24,518 bases of DNA from Acidobacteriota bacterium (GTDB lineage: Bacteria; Acidobacteriota; Thermoanaerobaculia; Multivoradales; SZUA-115): assembly GCA_003231035.1 (NCBI GenBank), contig QIHU01000275.1:1-24518 (forward strand), given 5' to 3'. Of this stretch, positions 1 to 7,992 are shown piece after piece (the stretch's first letter is position 1; the number at the start of each line of letters is the position of its first letter). The position numbers and the translations under genes are program-made. Below the pieces are notes generated by a model. That model was given only the letters and a program-made list of their open reading frames with translations, was not told where the DNA came from and made no database searches.

Positions 1-1074
1 CTCGAGATCGACGGCCCGTCGCAGATCGTGGCCAGCGCCCGGCTGGTGGCTTCCGATGACGGCGAAGAGGTCCATCGGATCGTCTTGCCGGTGATCACTT
101 CGGACACGGTCTTGCACAGCAATTCGACCGCCCATCTCCAGGGTTGGGGGCGCGATACCGCGAGCGGGCTGGCGACCGATTTTGCTTTGATCAACCTCTC
201 CACGGTGACCGCCTCCTGCGAGATCGACGTATTTTCGTCCAACGGAACCGAGTTGACCTCGACCGTCCTGCTGCCCCTGCAGCCGCTGAGCCACCTCCAC
301 TTCGAGGATGCGCTGGCGCTTCTCGGCTTCGACAAGATCGATCTGGTGCGCGCCTCGGTTAGCTGCAACCAAGATTTCTACATCTACTCAATGCGTTACA
401 ACCAGCAAAGCGGCAAACTGGCCTTCCAGATCCCCTCCGGTACGGGCGCCTCGACCCTGGGTATCGGTACGCCGGTGGCTCCAGGCGGCGGTTGCGCCGA
501 GGTTCCCACCACCAGCGTTTGCTTCGAGAGGTCGGGGATTTTCTTCACGCCCAACCCAGGAGATCCGGTACGCCGCCTCGTCTTCAATCCGCCGTCCGGT
601 AGCTACAGCAAGCTGGTCTTGACCATCAAGGTACGCAATGGAGGTTGGTTCCCGTCGAAGATGAACGGTACTCACAACATCTTCTGGCTGGTTCGGAACG
701 CCAAGAACCGCGACATGTTTGGCTTCGTCAATGTGCGGGGCCCCAACACCAACGACCTTTTCATCCGCCATGGCTTCAACCTGCCACAGGGTCAGAAGCC
801 GCGCCTCTCGTCTGGCTTCCAGCACCCGGAGGGCGTGCGCTACACCTACAAGTACACCTTCGACACCGCCCAACGGATCGTCGACCTGACGGTCACCAAT
901 GACAACGGAACCGCGCTGTTGAATCTGCGAGGCACTCCCAACGTCAACGCCATCAACTTGGGCAGCGGCGATAACATCACCATGGACATCGGCTTTCCGC
1001 TCGGCGTGAACCCGAACGAGCCGCCCACCTACAACTGGGACTATGAAGACCTGGTCATCGAGGTCGCCCCTTAG
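1..1074 (+). CDS. Secreted-type protein of unknown function, 3' part of gene
   Basis: The reading frame is open to the left edge, so this is the C-terminal 357 residues of a longer protein; the GTG at 28 is internal to the open frame and need not be the start. I do not recognise the family. The visible part has two regions. Residues up to about 150 (counted from the edge) are beta-rich with two isolated cysteines, in the style of repeated extracellular beta-sandwich units. After a Gly/Pro linker a second beta-rich region of about 190 residues begins with two closely spaced cysteines and is rich in Asn, Gly, Thr and aromatic residues, as in secreted carbohydrate-binding or laminin-G-like folds. 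No catalytic motif or membrane anchor is visible, and the protein ends without a sorting signal. It converges on the flippase gene, with a hairpin between. Export is inferred from composition only, because the N-terminus is missing. Confidence 0.75.
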   Translation, partial: LEIDGPSQIVASARLVASDDGEEVHRIVLPVITSDTVLHSNSTAHLQGWGRDTASGLATDFALINLSTVTASCEIDVFSSNGTELTSTVLLPLQPLSHLHFEDALALLGFDKIDLVRASVSCNQDFYIYSMRYNQQSGKLAFQIPSGTGASTLGIGTPVAPGGGCAEVPTTSVCFERSGIFFTPNPGDPVRRLVFNPPSGSYSKLVLTIKVRNGGWFPSKMNGTHNIFWLVRNAKNRDMFGFVNVRGPNTNDLFIRHGFNLPQGQKPRLSSGFQHPEGVRYTYKYTFDTAQRIVDLTVTNDNGTALLNLRGTPNVNAINLGSGDNITMDIGFPLGVNPNEPPTYNWDYEDLVIEVAP

Positions 1075-1098
1075 CCCTCCGTCAATCCTTGGAGCTGC

Positions 1099-1122
1099 GG
1101 GGACCTCCTTCGCGAGGTCCCC
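1099..1122 (+). terminator. Hairpin after the first gene
   Basis: A perfect 9-bp GC-rich stem (ggggacctc / gaggtcccc) with a 6-nt loop lies 25 nt past the stop of the first gene. It is followed on the plus strand by a pyrimidine-rich tract (ctccttccttcctta) rather than a pure T run. Its place between two convergent genes supports a terminator role for the plus-strand gene; termination of the opposing flippase transcript is less clear because no T-rich tract follows on that strand. Confidence 0.5.
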
Positions 1123-1140
1123 GTACTCCTTCCTTCCTTA

Positions 1141-2538
1141 CTACGTTGCCTTGCGGTTAGCCAAAAAGCTGCGGAAGGGTACCCAGAAGCGCGGAGCCAG
1201 GATCGCCGCCGCAACCGCGGTTGCCAGCCACGAAACGATGAATCGAGCCCAGGAGTCGACCGGCAGGCGCCAAGCGACAAGAAGGAAGAAGGGCAACGGC
1301 ACGGCGTAAAGCAGCGCCAAGTCGGTGATCAAACAACGCATGTAGGGCGAGAAAATTCGCGCCATGCGCCATGCCATCACCAGATTGCCCAGCAGCAAGA
1401 AGTTGGCCCAGGCCATGCCCGGCGCACCCCAGCGGCTGGTGAACCACACACCGAAGCTCACCAGGCAGACCAGATTGATCGCCGCGCTGAAGAGCCAAAG
1501 TCGATCCTCGCCGCGCACTTTCAGCACCTCGCCACCGAGTTCCGCGAACAGGTCAAGGAAGGGGACAAAGCAGAGGATCTTGAGCAACGGTACCGCCGCC
1601 GTCCACTGCGACCCGAGGAGGATCGACACCACTTTCTCGGCATTGAAAAAGAGAAAGTAGCCGGCGGTTACCTGCGAGAAACAGAGGATGACGGTGGCGA
1701 AGCGGAAGGCCTCGAAGAAGCGATCAGCACGCTGGCGATACTCCACCAAAGCCGGCAACAACGCGCGCGGCGCCATGATCACCGGGACCAAGAAAACGAT
1801 CCCGTAGGCGCGGGTGTAGTGGCCCACCACCTCCGTTTTGGAGAAGGCTTCCACGATGAATAGATCGATGTAGGTCACCAGCTGGAGGACGATCCAAACC
1901 AAGAAGAGCACTCGACTTTGACGCAGCAGATCGACAATCAAATCCGGCTCGAAGCGCAAGGGCACCTTGCGCCACGCCTGCTTCCACACCGACGCCGCGA
2001 AAAACGCGGACGCGGCCAGTTCGCCGACTACCCAACCCCAGACACCCCAGCCCAGCCAAACCAGGCTCAACGCGACCGCCGCGGCCACCAGGCCACGGCC
2101 AATCTCCGGCATCACCAAGCGCCGGATGCGCAGCTCACGTTCAAAGTAAGTGCGCGGCGTGACCGCGATTCCGTCGAAAAGTACCCAGATCGCCAACGCT
2201 CGGACGACCCCAGGTAGATCCGCGTTCAGGAAGGCCAAGAGAGGGGCGCCGAGCAGTAGGCCGCCGGTCACCAGAAGACCCATCACCAGACTGAATGCGA
2301 GCACCGTGCCATAGGGTTTGCGCGGGTCTCGCATGAGCTGGAAGTTGAGCCCCAGATCCCGAACCGCCGAAGCGAGAATGATCACTCGGAGGGCCTGTTC
2401 GTAGAGGCCGTGGGTCTCAGGCACCAGCAGGCGAGCTAGGATCATGCGGGTGGCGAACGCGACCACCAAGCGAGTCCCGAGACTGAAGTAACTAGCGACG
2501 GTCGAGCTGAGAAAACGTCGCTCTGTGGTGGAGTTCAT
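1141..2538 (-). CDS. Oligosaccharide flippase (Wzx-like, MOP superfamily)
   Basis: A 465-residue polytopic membrane protein with about a dozen hydrophobic segments and the Arg-containing first cytoplasmic stretch typical of polysaccharide transporters of the MOP/MVF superfamily (residues about 10-45, including the sequence TRMILARLLVPETHGLYEQA). Family members move lipid-linked oligosaccharide units across the inner membrane for O-antigen or exopolysaccharide assembly. The length fits the family (about 420-500). The start ATG lies only 3 nt after the stop of the upstream CDP-glucose dehydratase gene and has no strong Shine-Dalgarno, so translational coupling is likely. Neighbouring sugar-modification, ligase and lipid A genes support an LPS or capsule substrate. 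Which glycan it carries cannot be read from sequence. Confidence 0.88.
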   Translation of the reverse strand: MNSTTERRFLSSTVASYFSLGTRLVVAFATRMILARLLVPETHGLYEQALRVIILASAVRDLGLNFQLMRDPRKPYGTVLAFSLVMGLLVTGGLLLGAPLLAFLNADLPGVVRALAIWVLFDGIAVTPRTYFERELRIRRLVMPEIGRGLVAAAVALSLVWLGWGVWGWVVGELAASAFFAASVWKQAWRKVPLRFEPDLIVDLLRQSRVLFLVWIVLQLVTYIDLFIVEAFSKTEVVGHYTRAYGIVFLVPVIMAPRALLPALVEYRQRADRFFEAFRFATVILCFSQVTAGYFLFFNAEKVVSILLGSQWTAAVPLLKILCFVPFLDLFAELGGEVLKVRGEDRLWLFSAAINLVCLVSFGVWFTSRWGAPGMAWANFLLLGNLVMAWRMARIFSPYMRCLITDLALLYAVPLPFFLLVAWRLPVDSWARFIVSWLATAVAAAILAPRFWVPFRSFLANRKAT

Positions 2539-2541
2539 CGA

Positions 2542-3636
2542 TCAGCCCAAGGACTCACCGGCCTGCCTTGTGTACCGTTGGATTTGATCGAAGCAGAGTT
2601 GGCGCAGGTCGCTTTCTTGGGTTTCGACCTGGGTGAATAACCGGTGCCATTCAACCGTCCACTCCAAGGCTTGCTCCAAGGAGAGACAACCGCGCCAACC
2701 GAGTCGAGCCCGGGCCCGGCTGGAGTCGAGCTTGAGGTAGCCCGCCTCGTGCGGATGATCGCCACCGTCGGCGACCCAAGGGCGAGCGCCGGGCCACAGG
2801 GAGTGGAGCTTCTTCACCACCCAATCCACGCTCCGCGCGCTCTGTTCATCGGGGCCAAAATTCCACCCCGCGCCAAGCTCTTCTCCAGCGGCGCCGCAGA
2901 GCTGTCTGGCAAGGGTCAAATAGCCACCGAGGGGTTCCAGAACATGCTGCCACGGGCGGATGGCCACGGGGGAACGGATCTCCACTGCTCGCTCCTCGTG
3001 GAGCGCGTTCAGAACATCGGGCACCAACCGGTCTTGCCCCCAATCACCGCCGCCAATCACATTGCCCGCCCGCGCTGTCGCCAAGCGAGGAGAGTCGGCC
3101 CCCGGGGCCGAGAAGAACGAGGCGCGGTAGGCCTCGCAGATCAGCTCGGCGCAGGCCTTGCTCGCGGCGTAGGGATCGCGCCCACCCAACTCGTCGTTCT
3201 CACGATAGCCCCAGTCCCACTCACGATTTCGGTAGCACTTGTCCGTGGTTACCACCACCACCGCGCGCAGACCGTCACCGCCGCGCAGCGCATCGAGCAG
3301 CCGAGCCGTCCCGAGTGCGTTGGTCTCGAAGGTTTCCAAGGGGAAGCGGTAACCGTGGCGCACCAGAGACTGCGCCGCGAGGTGGAAGACGATCTCCGGC
3401 CGGCTGCGCTCGACGGCCCGCGCCAAGGCGTCGGCATCGGCCAAGTCACCCCGCTGGTCGACCAGATCTCCCGCCACCGCCGCCGCCGAGAACAGATTTG
3501 GAGTGGTCGGAGGCTCTAGAGCGTAGCCATGGACTTCGGCGCCGAGCGAGCGCAGCCACAGGCACAGCCAGCTTCCCTTGAAGCCGGTATGACCGGTGAC
3601 CAGCACCCGCTTACTCCGCCAGAATGTGGTATCCAC
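2542..3636 (-). CDS. rfbG: CDP-glucose 4,6-dehydratase
   Basis: A 364-residue extended short-chain dehydrogenase. It converts CDP-D-glucose to CDP-4-keto-6-deoxy-D-glucose, the entry step to CDP-linked deoxy- and dideoxyhexoses found in O-antigens. Visible signatures are the nucleotide-binding motif GHTGFKG (residues 15-21), the family hallmark around residues 135-155 with DKCYRNREWDWGYREND, the catalytic Tyr156-X3-Lys160, and NVIGGGDWGQDR near residue 200. Length matches the family (about 355-365). The start is GTG at 3636, preceded by GGAGGGG at a good distance. It is the first gene of a minus-strand pair with the flippase. The usual partners, glucose-1-phosphate cytidylyltransferase and a dehydrase or epimerase acting on the product, are not in this window, so the final sugar is unknown. 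Confidence 0.95.
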   Translation of the reverse strand: MDTTFWRSKRVLVTGHTGFKGSWLCLWLRSLGAEVHGYALEPPTTPNLFSAAAVAGDLVDQRGDLADADALARAVERSRPEIVFHLAAQSLVRHGYRFPLETFETNALGTARLLDALRGGDGLRAVVVVTTDKCYRNREWDWGYRENDELGGRDPYAASKACAELICEAYRASFFSAPGADSPRLATARAGNVIGGGDWGQDRLVPDVLNALHEERAVEIRSPVAIRPWQHVLEPLGGYLTLARQLCGAAGEELGAGWNFGPDEQSARSVDWVVKKLHSLWPGARPWVADGGDHPHEAGYLKLDSSRARARLGWRGCLSLEQALEWTVEWHRLFTQVETQESDLRQLCFDQIQRYTRQAGESLG

Positions 3637-3742
3637 CGGGAAGGCCCCTCCAGTTCATTGACGACGCAGCTTAGCAGTCCGACCTGGCAACCCAAAGGTG
3701 CCTTGACGGGCCCGAGACGGGAGGAGCGCGCGCGCCACGCTC

Positions 3743-3751
3743 TGCTACAAT
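3743..3751 (+). promoter_or_regulatory. Candidate extended -10 for the methyltransferase gene
   Basis: TGC followed by TACAAT forms an extended -10 element 20 nt before the ATG at 3772. No good -35 hexamer stands 16-18 nt upstream, which is tolerated at extended -10 promoters. Transcription would begin near 3758, giving a leader of about 14 nt with no Shine-Dalgarno. The region also has to hold the divergent rfbG promoter, which I could not place. Confidence 0.4.
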
Positions 3752-3771
3752 TTCACCTCTCACCAAGAACA

Positions 3772-4470
3772 ATGAAAATCCTTCTAGACAAGATCTATCG
3801 GCGGCTGCTACGCCCATTCGACGCCTTCTACTACCGTTTCCTCGCTGGTGGCGACTCCGCGCTGAATCGGCGTCTAGGCGCGGGAGTCCTGGCCCGTGAG
3901 CAAGGCAGTGGCAAGGGGGATGTACCGCAGTCTCAGGCGCAATGGGATCAGCAGTACAGCGGCGGCCAGTGGAATTTTCTCAACCAGCTCGGTGAAATGC
4001 CACGCTATGCGGTGATCGCCGGCTTTCTACAAGTTCTGTCCGAGGGCGGGACTCTTCTCGACGTCGGCAGTGGCGAAGGAATCCTCCTCCACCATCTGCG
4101 GTCGACGACTTGGAGTCGGTATTTGGGAATCGATCTCTCCACCTCCGCCATTGAACAGGGCAACGCGGCCGCCCCCGAAGGGGCCACCTTCGAGGTTGCC
4201 GACGCGGAGGAGTTTCAACCTTCGACACTCTTCGATGGTGTCGTGCTCAACGAGTGTCTCCACTACTTTCACCAGCCCGTGGCCGAGGCCCAGCGCTACT
4301 ACCGAGCGGTGAAGCCGGGCGGGGTGATGATCGTCTCGATCTTTTGCAGTCCTCGTGGCCAGTCCATCGTACGCCAGCTAGGGCGCAAGATGCCCCCCGA
4401 GGAGTTCTTCGAAATTCGCGGCAGTCGAGGAACCTGGGCGATCTCCGTCTACCTCAAGCCGGCATCCTGA
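3772..4470 (+). CDS. Class I SAM-dependent methyltransferase
   Basis: A 232-residue protein with a Rossmann methyltransferase core. Motif I is LLDVGSGEG (residues 95-103), an acidic residue ends strand 2 in GIDLS, and later motifs include the DGVVLNECLHYF stretch and VKPGG, as in the Methyltransf_11/23/25 families. Residues 1-60 form a basic amphipathic lead-in before the core. The frame is open further upstream to 3529, but that region lies antisense to the rfbG gene and its intergenic region. ATG 3772 is chosen because it follows a -10-like element and gives a normal length. It sits alone on the plus strand between minus-strand glycan genes, so methylation of a sugar or lipid-linked intermediate is plausible. 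The substrate is not predictable; the family also includes quinone and small-molecule methyltransferases. Confidence 0.85.
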   Translation: MKILLDKIYRRLLRPFDAFYYRFLAGGDSALNRRLGAGVLAREQGSGKGDVPQSQAQWDQQYSGGQWNFLNQLGEMPRYAVIAGFLQVLSEGGTLLDVGSGEGILLHHLRSTTWSRYLGIDLSTSAIEQGNAAAPEGATFEVADAEEFQPSTLFDGVVLNECLHYFHQPVAEAQRYYRAVKPGGVMIVSIFCSPRGQSIVRQLGRKMPPEEFFEIRGSRGTWAISVYLKPAS

Positions 4471-4488
4471 TCCCACCGCCGCGACCGG

Positions 4489-5406
4489 CTACCAGGCTGC
4501 AACTCGATATTTGAGGCAACCGCGCAGACGACCGAGGCGCCAAGCGAGCTGGTGAATCCAGGAGGCCCGCCGGCTGGCGAGGAGGAGCTTGGGACTGGTG
4601 AGGAGCAACTTCGCCCACCGCGCGAGTCCGGGTAGCCAACCGAGGCGCGGCATACCCCGATCGCGATAGGCCTTGTAGATGGCCACGTTCTGTTCGCCGT
4701 AGGCTAGGGTCTGACGGAAGATGCCCTCCAGGCTCGGCCGGTAGCGAATGTGCACCACCGCCTCGCTCACGAAGCGCAAGGGGGTTCCCACCAACTGGAT
4801 GCGCCAGCAGTAGTCGGTATCTTCGAGCACCGCCAGGGATTCATTGAATCCGCCCACCTTCTCATGCAGATCGCGTCGAACGCCCAGCCCGCCGCCCCCG
4901 GCATGGGGAAGAAACGCTGGGTAGGTATAGGGATTCAGGCCGTCAGCTTGCGGATTGCCGCGCGAGGCGGCGATCGCAGGTGAATTCAACCGCTCAATCT
5001 CATAGCGGCTGGCGACGAAAGGGTGATCGGCCAAGGCCTTCCCCAGGGCGGAAATCCACCCCGGCGCCACCATGTCGTCAGCGTCACAAAAGAGAAGAGC
5101 CTCACCCCGAGCCGCCGCCGCCCCGACATTGCGGGCGTGTGCCTGCCCGGGCCGGTCACCGGCATCGACCGAGCGCAGCACCGGCAGGCGGCGGCGGTAG
5201 CGCTCCACCAACTCCCTCGATCCGTCGCTGGAACCGTTGTCGGCGACGATCACCTCCCACCAACCCGGCCAGTCTTGCTCCGCCAAGGCTTCCAGCTGCT
5301 CTCCCAAGGTCGCCTCCGCGTTCAAGCAGGGGATCACGACACTCAGTCGTAGCCCTCGCGCGGAGTCTTTCTGGTCCGCGGAGCTCACAGGAGACGCCGT
5401 TGCCAT
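4489..5406 (-). CDS. Glycosyltransferase family 2
   Basis: A 305-residue GT-A fold glycosyltransferase that would move a sugar from a nucleotide-sugar to a lipid- or glycan-acceptor at the cytoplasmic face. Signatures are LSVVIPCLNAE (residues 21-31), ADNGSSDGS (55-63), the metal-binding DADD (108-111) and EDTDYCWR further on, which corresponds to the acceptor-side ED motif. The C-terminal 60 residues are basic and amphipathic, compatible with membrane association. The start ATG at 5406 lies inside the end of the deacetylase gene (22-nt overlap) and is preceded by GGGGAG at 7 nt. Longer upstream frames read antisense-like Arg/Pro-rich sequence and are rejected. The overlap implies one transcript with the deacetylase. 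The donor and acceptor are unknown. Confidence 0.92.
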   Translation of the reverse strand: MATASPVSSADQKDSARGLRLSVVIPCLNAEATLGEQLEALAEQDWPGWWEVIVADNGSSDGSRELVERYRRRLPVLRSVDAGDRPGQAHARNVGAAAARGEALLFCDADDMVAPGWISALGKALADHPFVASRYEIERLNSPAIAASRGNPQADGLNPYTYPAFLPHAGGGGLGVRRDLHEKVGGFNESLAVLEDTDYCWRIQLVGTPLRFVSEAVVHIRYRPSLEGIFRQTLAYGEQNVAIYKAYRDRGMPRLGWLPGLARWAKLLLTSPKLLLASRRASWIHQLAWRLGRLRGCLKYRVAAW

Positions 5407-6125
5407 TCCAAGTCTCCCCGCCGGTACCAATGCTTCTTGCGCGGCTTGCCCAGCGCCAGGAGTTCGGGGACGGTGACGAAGGAGAGTTCCTCTCGGTTCT
5501 CTCCCAAGAGCTGATCCACCGCCGACAAGGTCGGGGTGCGGTCGCAATAGCGCCGATCGACCGTGGTGTAGAGGGCGTCGTGCAGGAGGACGATCGCTCC
5601 TGGCCGCAACGATGGGCGCAACTTGTCGAGCAGGACGGCGGCCGGATAGTCGAGCCAGTCGTCGGCGACGCCACTCCAGGCTACCCCCCGGTACCCCTGG
5701 CGGTGGGACGCCCACTGGGTGGATGGCGTTTGATCCCCATAGGGTGGCCTGAAAAGGCCGCTGTCATGGCCCCCCAAGACCTCCTTGCACCAGCGAATCT
5801 GCGCCCGCGCGGCGCGCGGCTGGAGGAGAGGAAGCGAGGGATGATCCCACGAGTGGTTGCCGATCGCATGGCCGGCGGCGGCCACCTCCGCGACGAGCTC
5901 GGGTTGGTCTGCCGCCGCCTTGCCCACCATGAAGAAGGTGGCCCGCGCCCCGTGGCGATCCAAAAGCTCCAGCAATCGTGGAGTGACCTCGGGGTCCGGC
6001 CCGTCGTCGAAAGTCAAGGCCATCGCCGGCTGTCGCGTGGCAACATGAGTGAGGGTGCCATTCCAGGAGGCGCTGAGCGTCAACAGGTGGCGCACCACGT
6101 CCTTGGCTTGCTGAGGGAGCGGCAT
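5385..6125 (-). CDS. Polysaccharide deacetylase (NodB/CE4 family)
   Basis: A 246-residue carbohydrate esterase family 4 protein that removes N-acetyl (or O-acetyl) groups from a glycan using a divalent metal. All five classical motifs are visible: TFDDGP with Asp40-Asp41, the metal-binding HSWDH with His91 and His95, FRPPYG (125-130), a DW-containing motif near 156-158, and LLHD with His182. There is no obvious signal peptide; the N-terminus is short and only mildly hydrophobic, so a cytoplasmic enzyme acting on a precursor is possible. It is first in a minus-strand pair and overlaps the glycosyltransferase gene by 22 nt. It is divergent from the GT-C gene, with 64 nt between the starts. No clear Shine-Dalgarno precedes the ATG. 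Confidence 0.93.
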   Translation of the reverse strand: MPLPQQAKDVVRHLLTLSASWNGTLTHVATRQPAMALTFDDGPDPEVTPRLLELLDRHGARATFFMVGKAAADQPELVAEVAAAGHAIGNHSWDHPSLPLLQPRAARAQIRWCKEVLGGHDSGLFRPPYGDQTPSTQWASHRQGYRGVAWSGVADDWLDYPAAVLLDKLRPSLRPGAIVLLHDALYTTVDRRYCDRTPTLSAVDQLLGENREELSFVTVPELLALGKPRKKHWYRRGDLEWQRRLL

Positions 6126-6175
6126 AGTCGATTGAGGTCTCGCGGTTCAGGCGCGCCCATCCTACCAGCCTGCGG

Positions 6176-6181
6176 TAGACT
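6176..6181 (+). promoter_or_regulatory. Candidate -10 close to the GT-C gene start
   Basis: TAGACT ends 8 nt before the ATG at 6190, and no Shine-Dalgarno is visible. If used, the transcript would start at or next to the start codon. The -35 region is poor. The call rests mainly on similarity to the arrangement in front of queG and the GNAT gene. Confidence 0.3.
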
Positions 6182-6189
6182 ATCGGGCG

Positions 6190-7992
6190 ATGAGGCCACT
6201 GCTGAGATGGAGTCTACTGGGCCTTCTACTGGGAGCGAATCTGCTGCTGGCGGCGGCGCTGGATCGTCGCGACTGGCCAGGGTTTGTCGGCGACGAGGCG
6301 ACCTACTTGATGCAGGCCGCCAGCCTAGCCCAAGACTTCGACCTCCGATACGAGCGCGGCGACTACGACCGATTCGTCGCCACCTGGGGGCGGCCGCCAC
6401 AGGGACTAATCCTACAGAGCAAGGACCACGGGAAGTCGCTCACTTTCGGCAAGCCCTACTTCTACCCCTTCTTCATCGCCCCTTTCGCCCGCTTGTGGCC
6501 GACGCGGGGCGCGGCGATTGCCAACGCTCTGCTCCTCGTCCTAGTGGGCCTCTCGGCGGCCATCACCCTCGGCAAGCGAATCGGCCCAGCAGCGCCACTC
6601 TGGGTGGCGACCTTCCTCTTTGCCTCGATCACCTTCGCTCACACCTTCTGGGCTCATGCCGATCTCTTCTTGATGTCGCTGACCGCCCTGGCCCTGGCTC
6701 TGGCCTACGCGGGTGATCCCCAAGAGGCGGCTTCGCGACTGCCGCAAGTTTTTGGCGAGGACGACCCCCTGGAGAGGCCCCGTCGCTTTTCTGGGCGCTG
6801 GTTGACGATCGGAGCCCTGCTCGCCGTGGTTGCCTTCTCCCGCCCCTTCTACGCCGCCCTCTTCCTGGCCGCCTTCTTCGCCATCCCACGGGGGCGACGG
6901 CGGGTGGGATCGCTAGCCTTGGCGGTGGGGGCCCTTCTGGTGGTGATCGTGGTCGGCCTCTCCAATCAGGCGATGCGCGGCAGTTGGAGCAGCTATGGCG
7001 GTGAGCGGCTGAGTTTCTATACCTACACCGGCTTTCCGACGGTCGAGCTTCCCGCCGACGGCTGGAGCGATGAGATCGCTCGCCGCACCGGTCCCGGTTC
7101 CTGGATTCGGCCTGGGGCAACCCTGCCCTATGACCTCGAACCCCGCTTGACCGCCTACAACCTGCTCTATTTCCTCCTCGGCCGCAACGTTGGCCTGCTG
7201 CCCTACTTCCTCCCTATCGTGCTCGGCCTCTGCGCCTTTCGCAAGGGGGAGGGCCGAGGGGCCCTGCTCGTCGCCGTACTCTTGGCAGCCGCCTGTTTCT
7301 TCTTTGTCCGCCCGTTCAACTTTTACGGCGGCGGCGGTGCCTTGGCCAATCGGTACTTCTTGCCCCTCTACCCCGCATTCTGGTTTCTCGCCGCGCGCCC
7401 CCGGCGCGGCCTATGGCTCCCCATCGCAGCCCTCTCAGGACTCTTCCTATGGCCACTGTGGTCGGCACCGAGTAGCTATCCCTTAGCTCCCGCCGGGGGC
7501 TTTCGCTATGTCGGGGCGTTGGCCCAACGGTGGCTGCCCTACGAGACGACGCAGAGTCACCTCAAGCCATCCGGCCAGGAAGACATCCACCACCGCGGGC
7601 TGTGGATCAAGCCACTCTCTGGCGGTGTGGCCGCTGAGCCTGACGGGCGGAGTCTCCGGTTCTCCGGAAGCGCCAAGGGAGAGTTGCTGATCGGCAGCCC
7701 GCGACCGCTCTCCGCCCTGGCCCTAGATCTAAGCCCACCTGCGTCGGCCAACCTGGAGGTTCGTGGGGCCACGGTTGCCAGCATAACGCTCTTGCCGGGC
7801 GGCGCTACGCGCTTCGCTTTAGATCTCGGTCGCGCCACAGCTAGCCATCGAATGTGGTGGAGCAAGGCGAGTTACTCCTTGTACCGGATCCACCTGGACT
7901 TCGATCTGGACTTCGATCTGGGCAATGCAGCCACCGGTGTCACCTTCACCCTGAGCCCCACCTTCGCTCAACCCATGAGCTCCAATCGATGA
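6190..7992 (+). CDS. GT-C-like polytopic membrane glycosyltransferase
   Basis: A 600-residue protein. After a first transmembrane segment (residues about 5-25) comes a loop with an acidic pair, GDE at 34-36, in a VGDEATYLMQAASLA context. This is the usual position of the catalytic acidic residue in GT-C enzymes that use polyprenyl-phosphate sugars (the PMT/ArnT/GT83-like group). Roughly ten further hydrophobic segments follow to about residue 430, then a soluble beta-rich C-terminal domain of about 160 residues facing the periplasm. Near its end a 12-bp unit is tandemly duplicated (7894-7917), giving the repeat DFDLDFDL. The stop overlaps the start of the O-antigen ligase gene (ATGA), so the two are coupled and probably act on the same glycan. 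The family assignment is by architecture and motif, not by close recognition. Confidence 0.75.
   Translation: MRPLLRWSLLGLLLGANLLLAAALDRRDWPGFVGDEATYLMQAASLAQDFDLRYERGDYDRFVATWGRPPQGLILQSKDHGKSLTFGKPYFYPFFIAPFARLWPTRGAAIANALLLVLVGLSAAITLGKRIGPAAPLWVATFLFASITFAHTFWAHADLFLMSLTALALALAYAGDPQEAASRLPQVFGEDDPLERPRRFSGRWLTIGALLAVVAFSRPFYAALFLAAFFAIPRGRRRVGSLALAVGALLVVIVVGLSNQAMRGSWSSYGGERLSFYTYTGFPTVELPADGWSDEIARRTGPGSWIRPGATLPYDLEPRLTAYNLLYFLLGRNVGLLPYFLPIVLGLCAFRKGEGRGALLVAVLLAAACFFFVRPFNFYGGGGALANRYFLPLYPAFWFLAARPRRGLWLPIAALSGLFLWPLWSAPSSYPLAPAGGFRYVGALAQRWLPYETTQSHLKPSGQEDIHHRGLWIKPLSGGVAAEPDGRSLRFSGSAKGELLIGSPRPLSALALDLSPPASANLEVRGATVASITLLPGGATRFALDLGRATASHRMWWSKASYSLYRIHLDFDLDFDLGNAATGVTFTLSPTFAQPMSSNR

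Noticed and set aside
2644..3519. 291-codon plus-strand open frame
   Set aside because: It is antisense to the CDP-glucose 4,6-dehydratase, which is unmistakable; the antisense product shows no family features.
3703..3751. TTGACG at 3703 as the -35 of the TACAAT element at 3746
   Set aside because: The spacing is 37 nt, far from the 16-18 nt needed.
3529..3771. Longer N-terminus for the methyltransferase
   Set aside because: It would overlap the rfbG start antisense and remove the intergenic control region. The shorter form has normal family length.
4980..6716. 578-codon open frame on the plus strand
   Set aside because: It runs antisense to the glycosyltransferase and deacetylase genes and then out of frame into the GT-C gene. 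Its product is Arg/Pro/Gly-rich with no motif, while the genes it shadows have complete catalytic motifs.
7894..7917. 12-bp tandem duplication in the GT-C gene as a regulatory repeat
   Set aside because: Two in-frame copies only, encoding DFDL twice at the C-terminus; a local duplication without further sign of function.
7854..7988. Longer N-terminus for the O-antigen ligase
   Set aside because: The extension lies inside the GT-C gene and is polar. The ATGA overlap at 7989 gives a natural coupled start followed by the first membrane segment.
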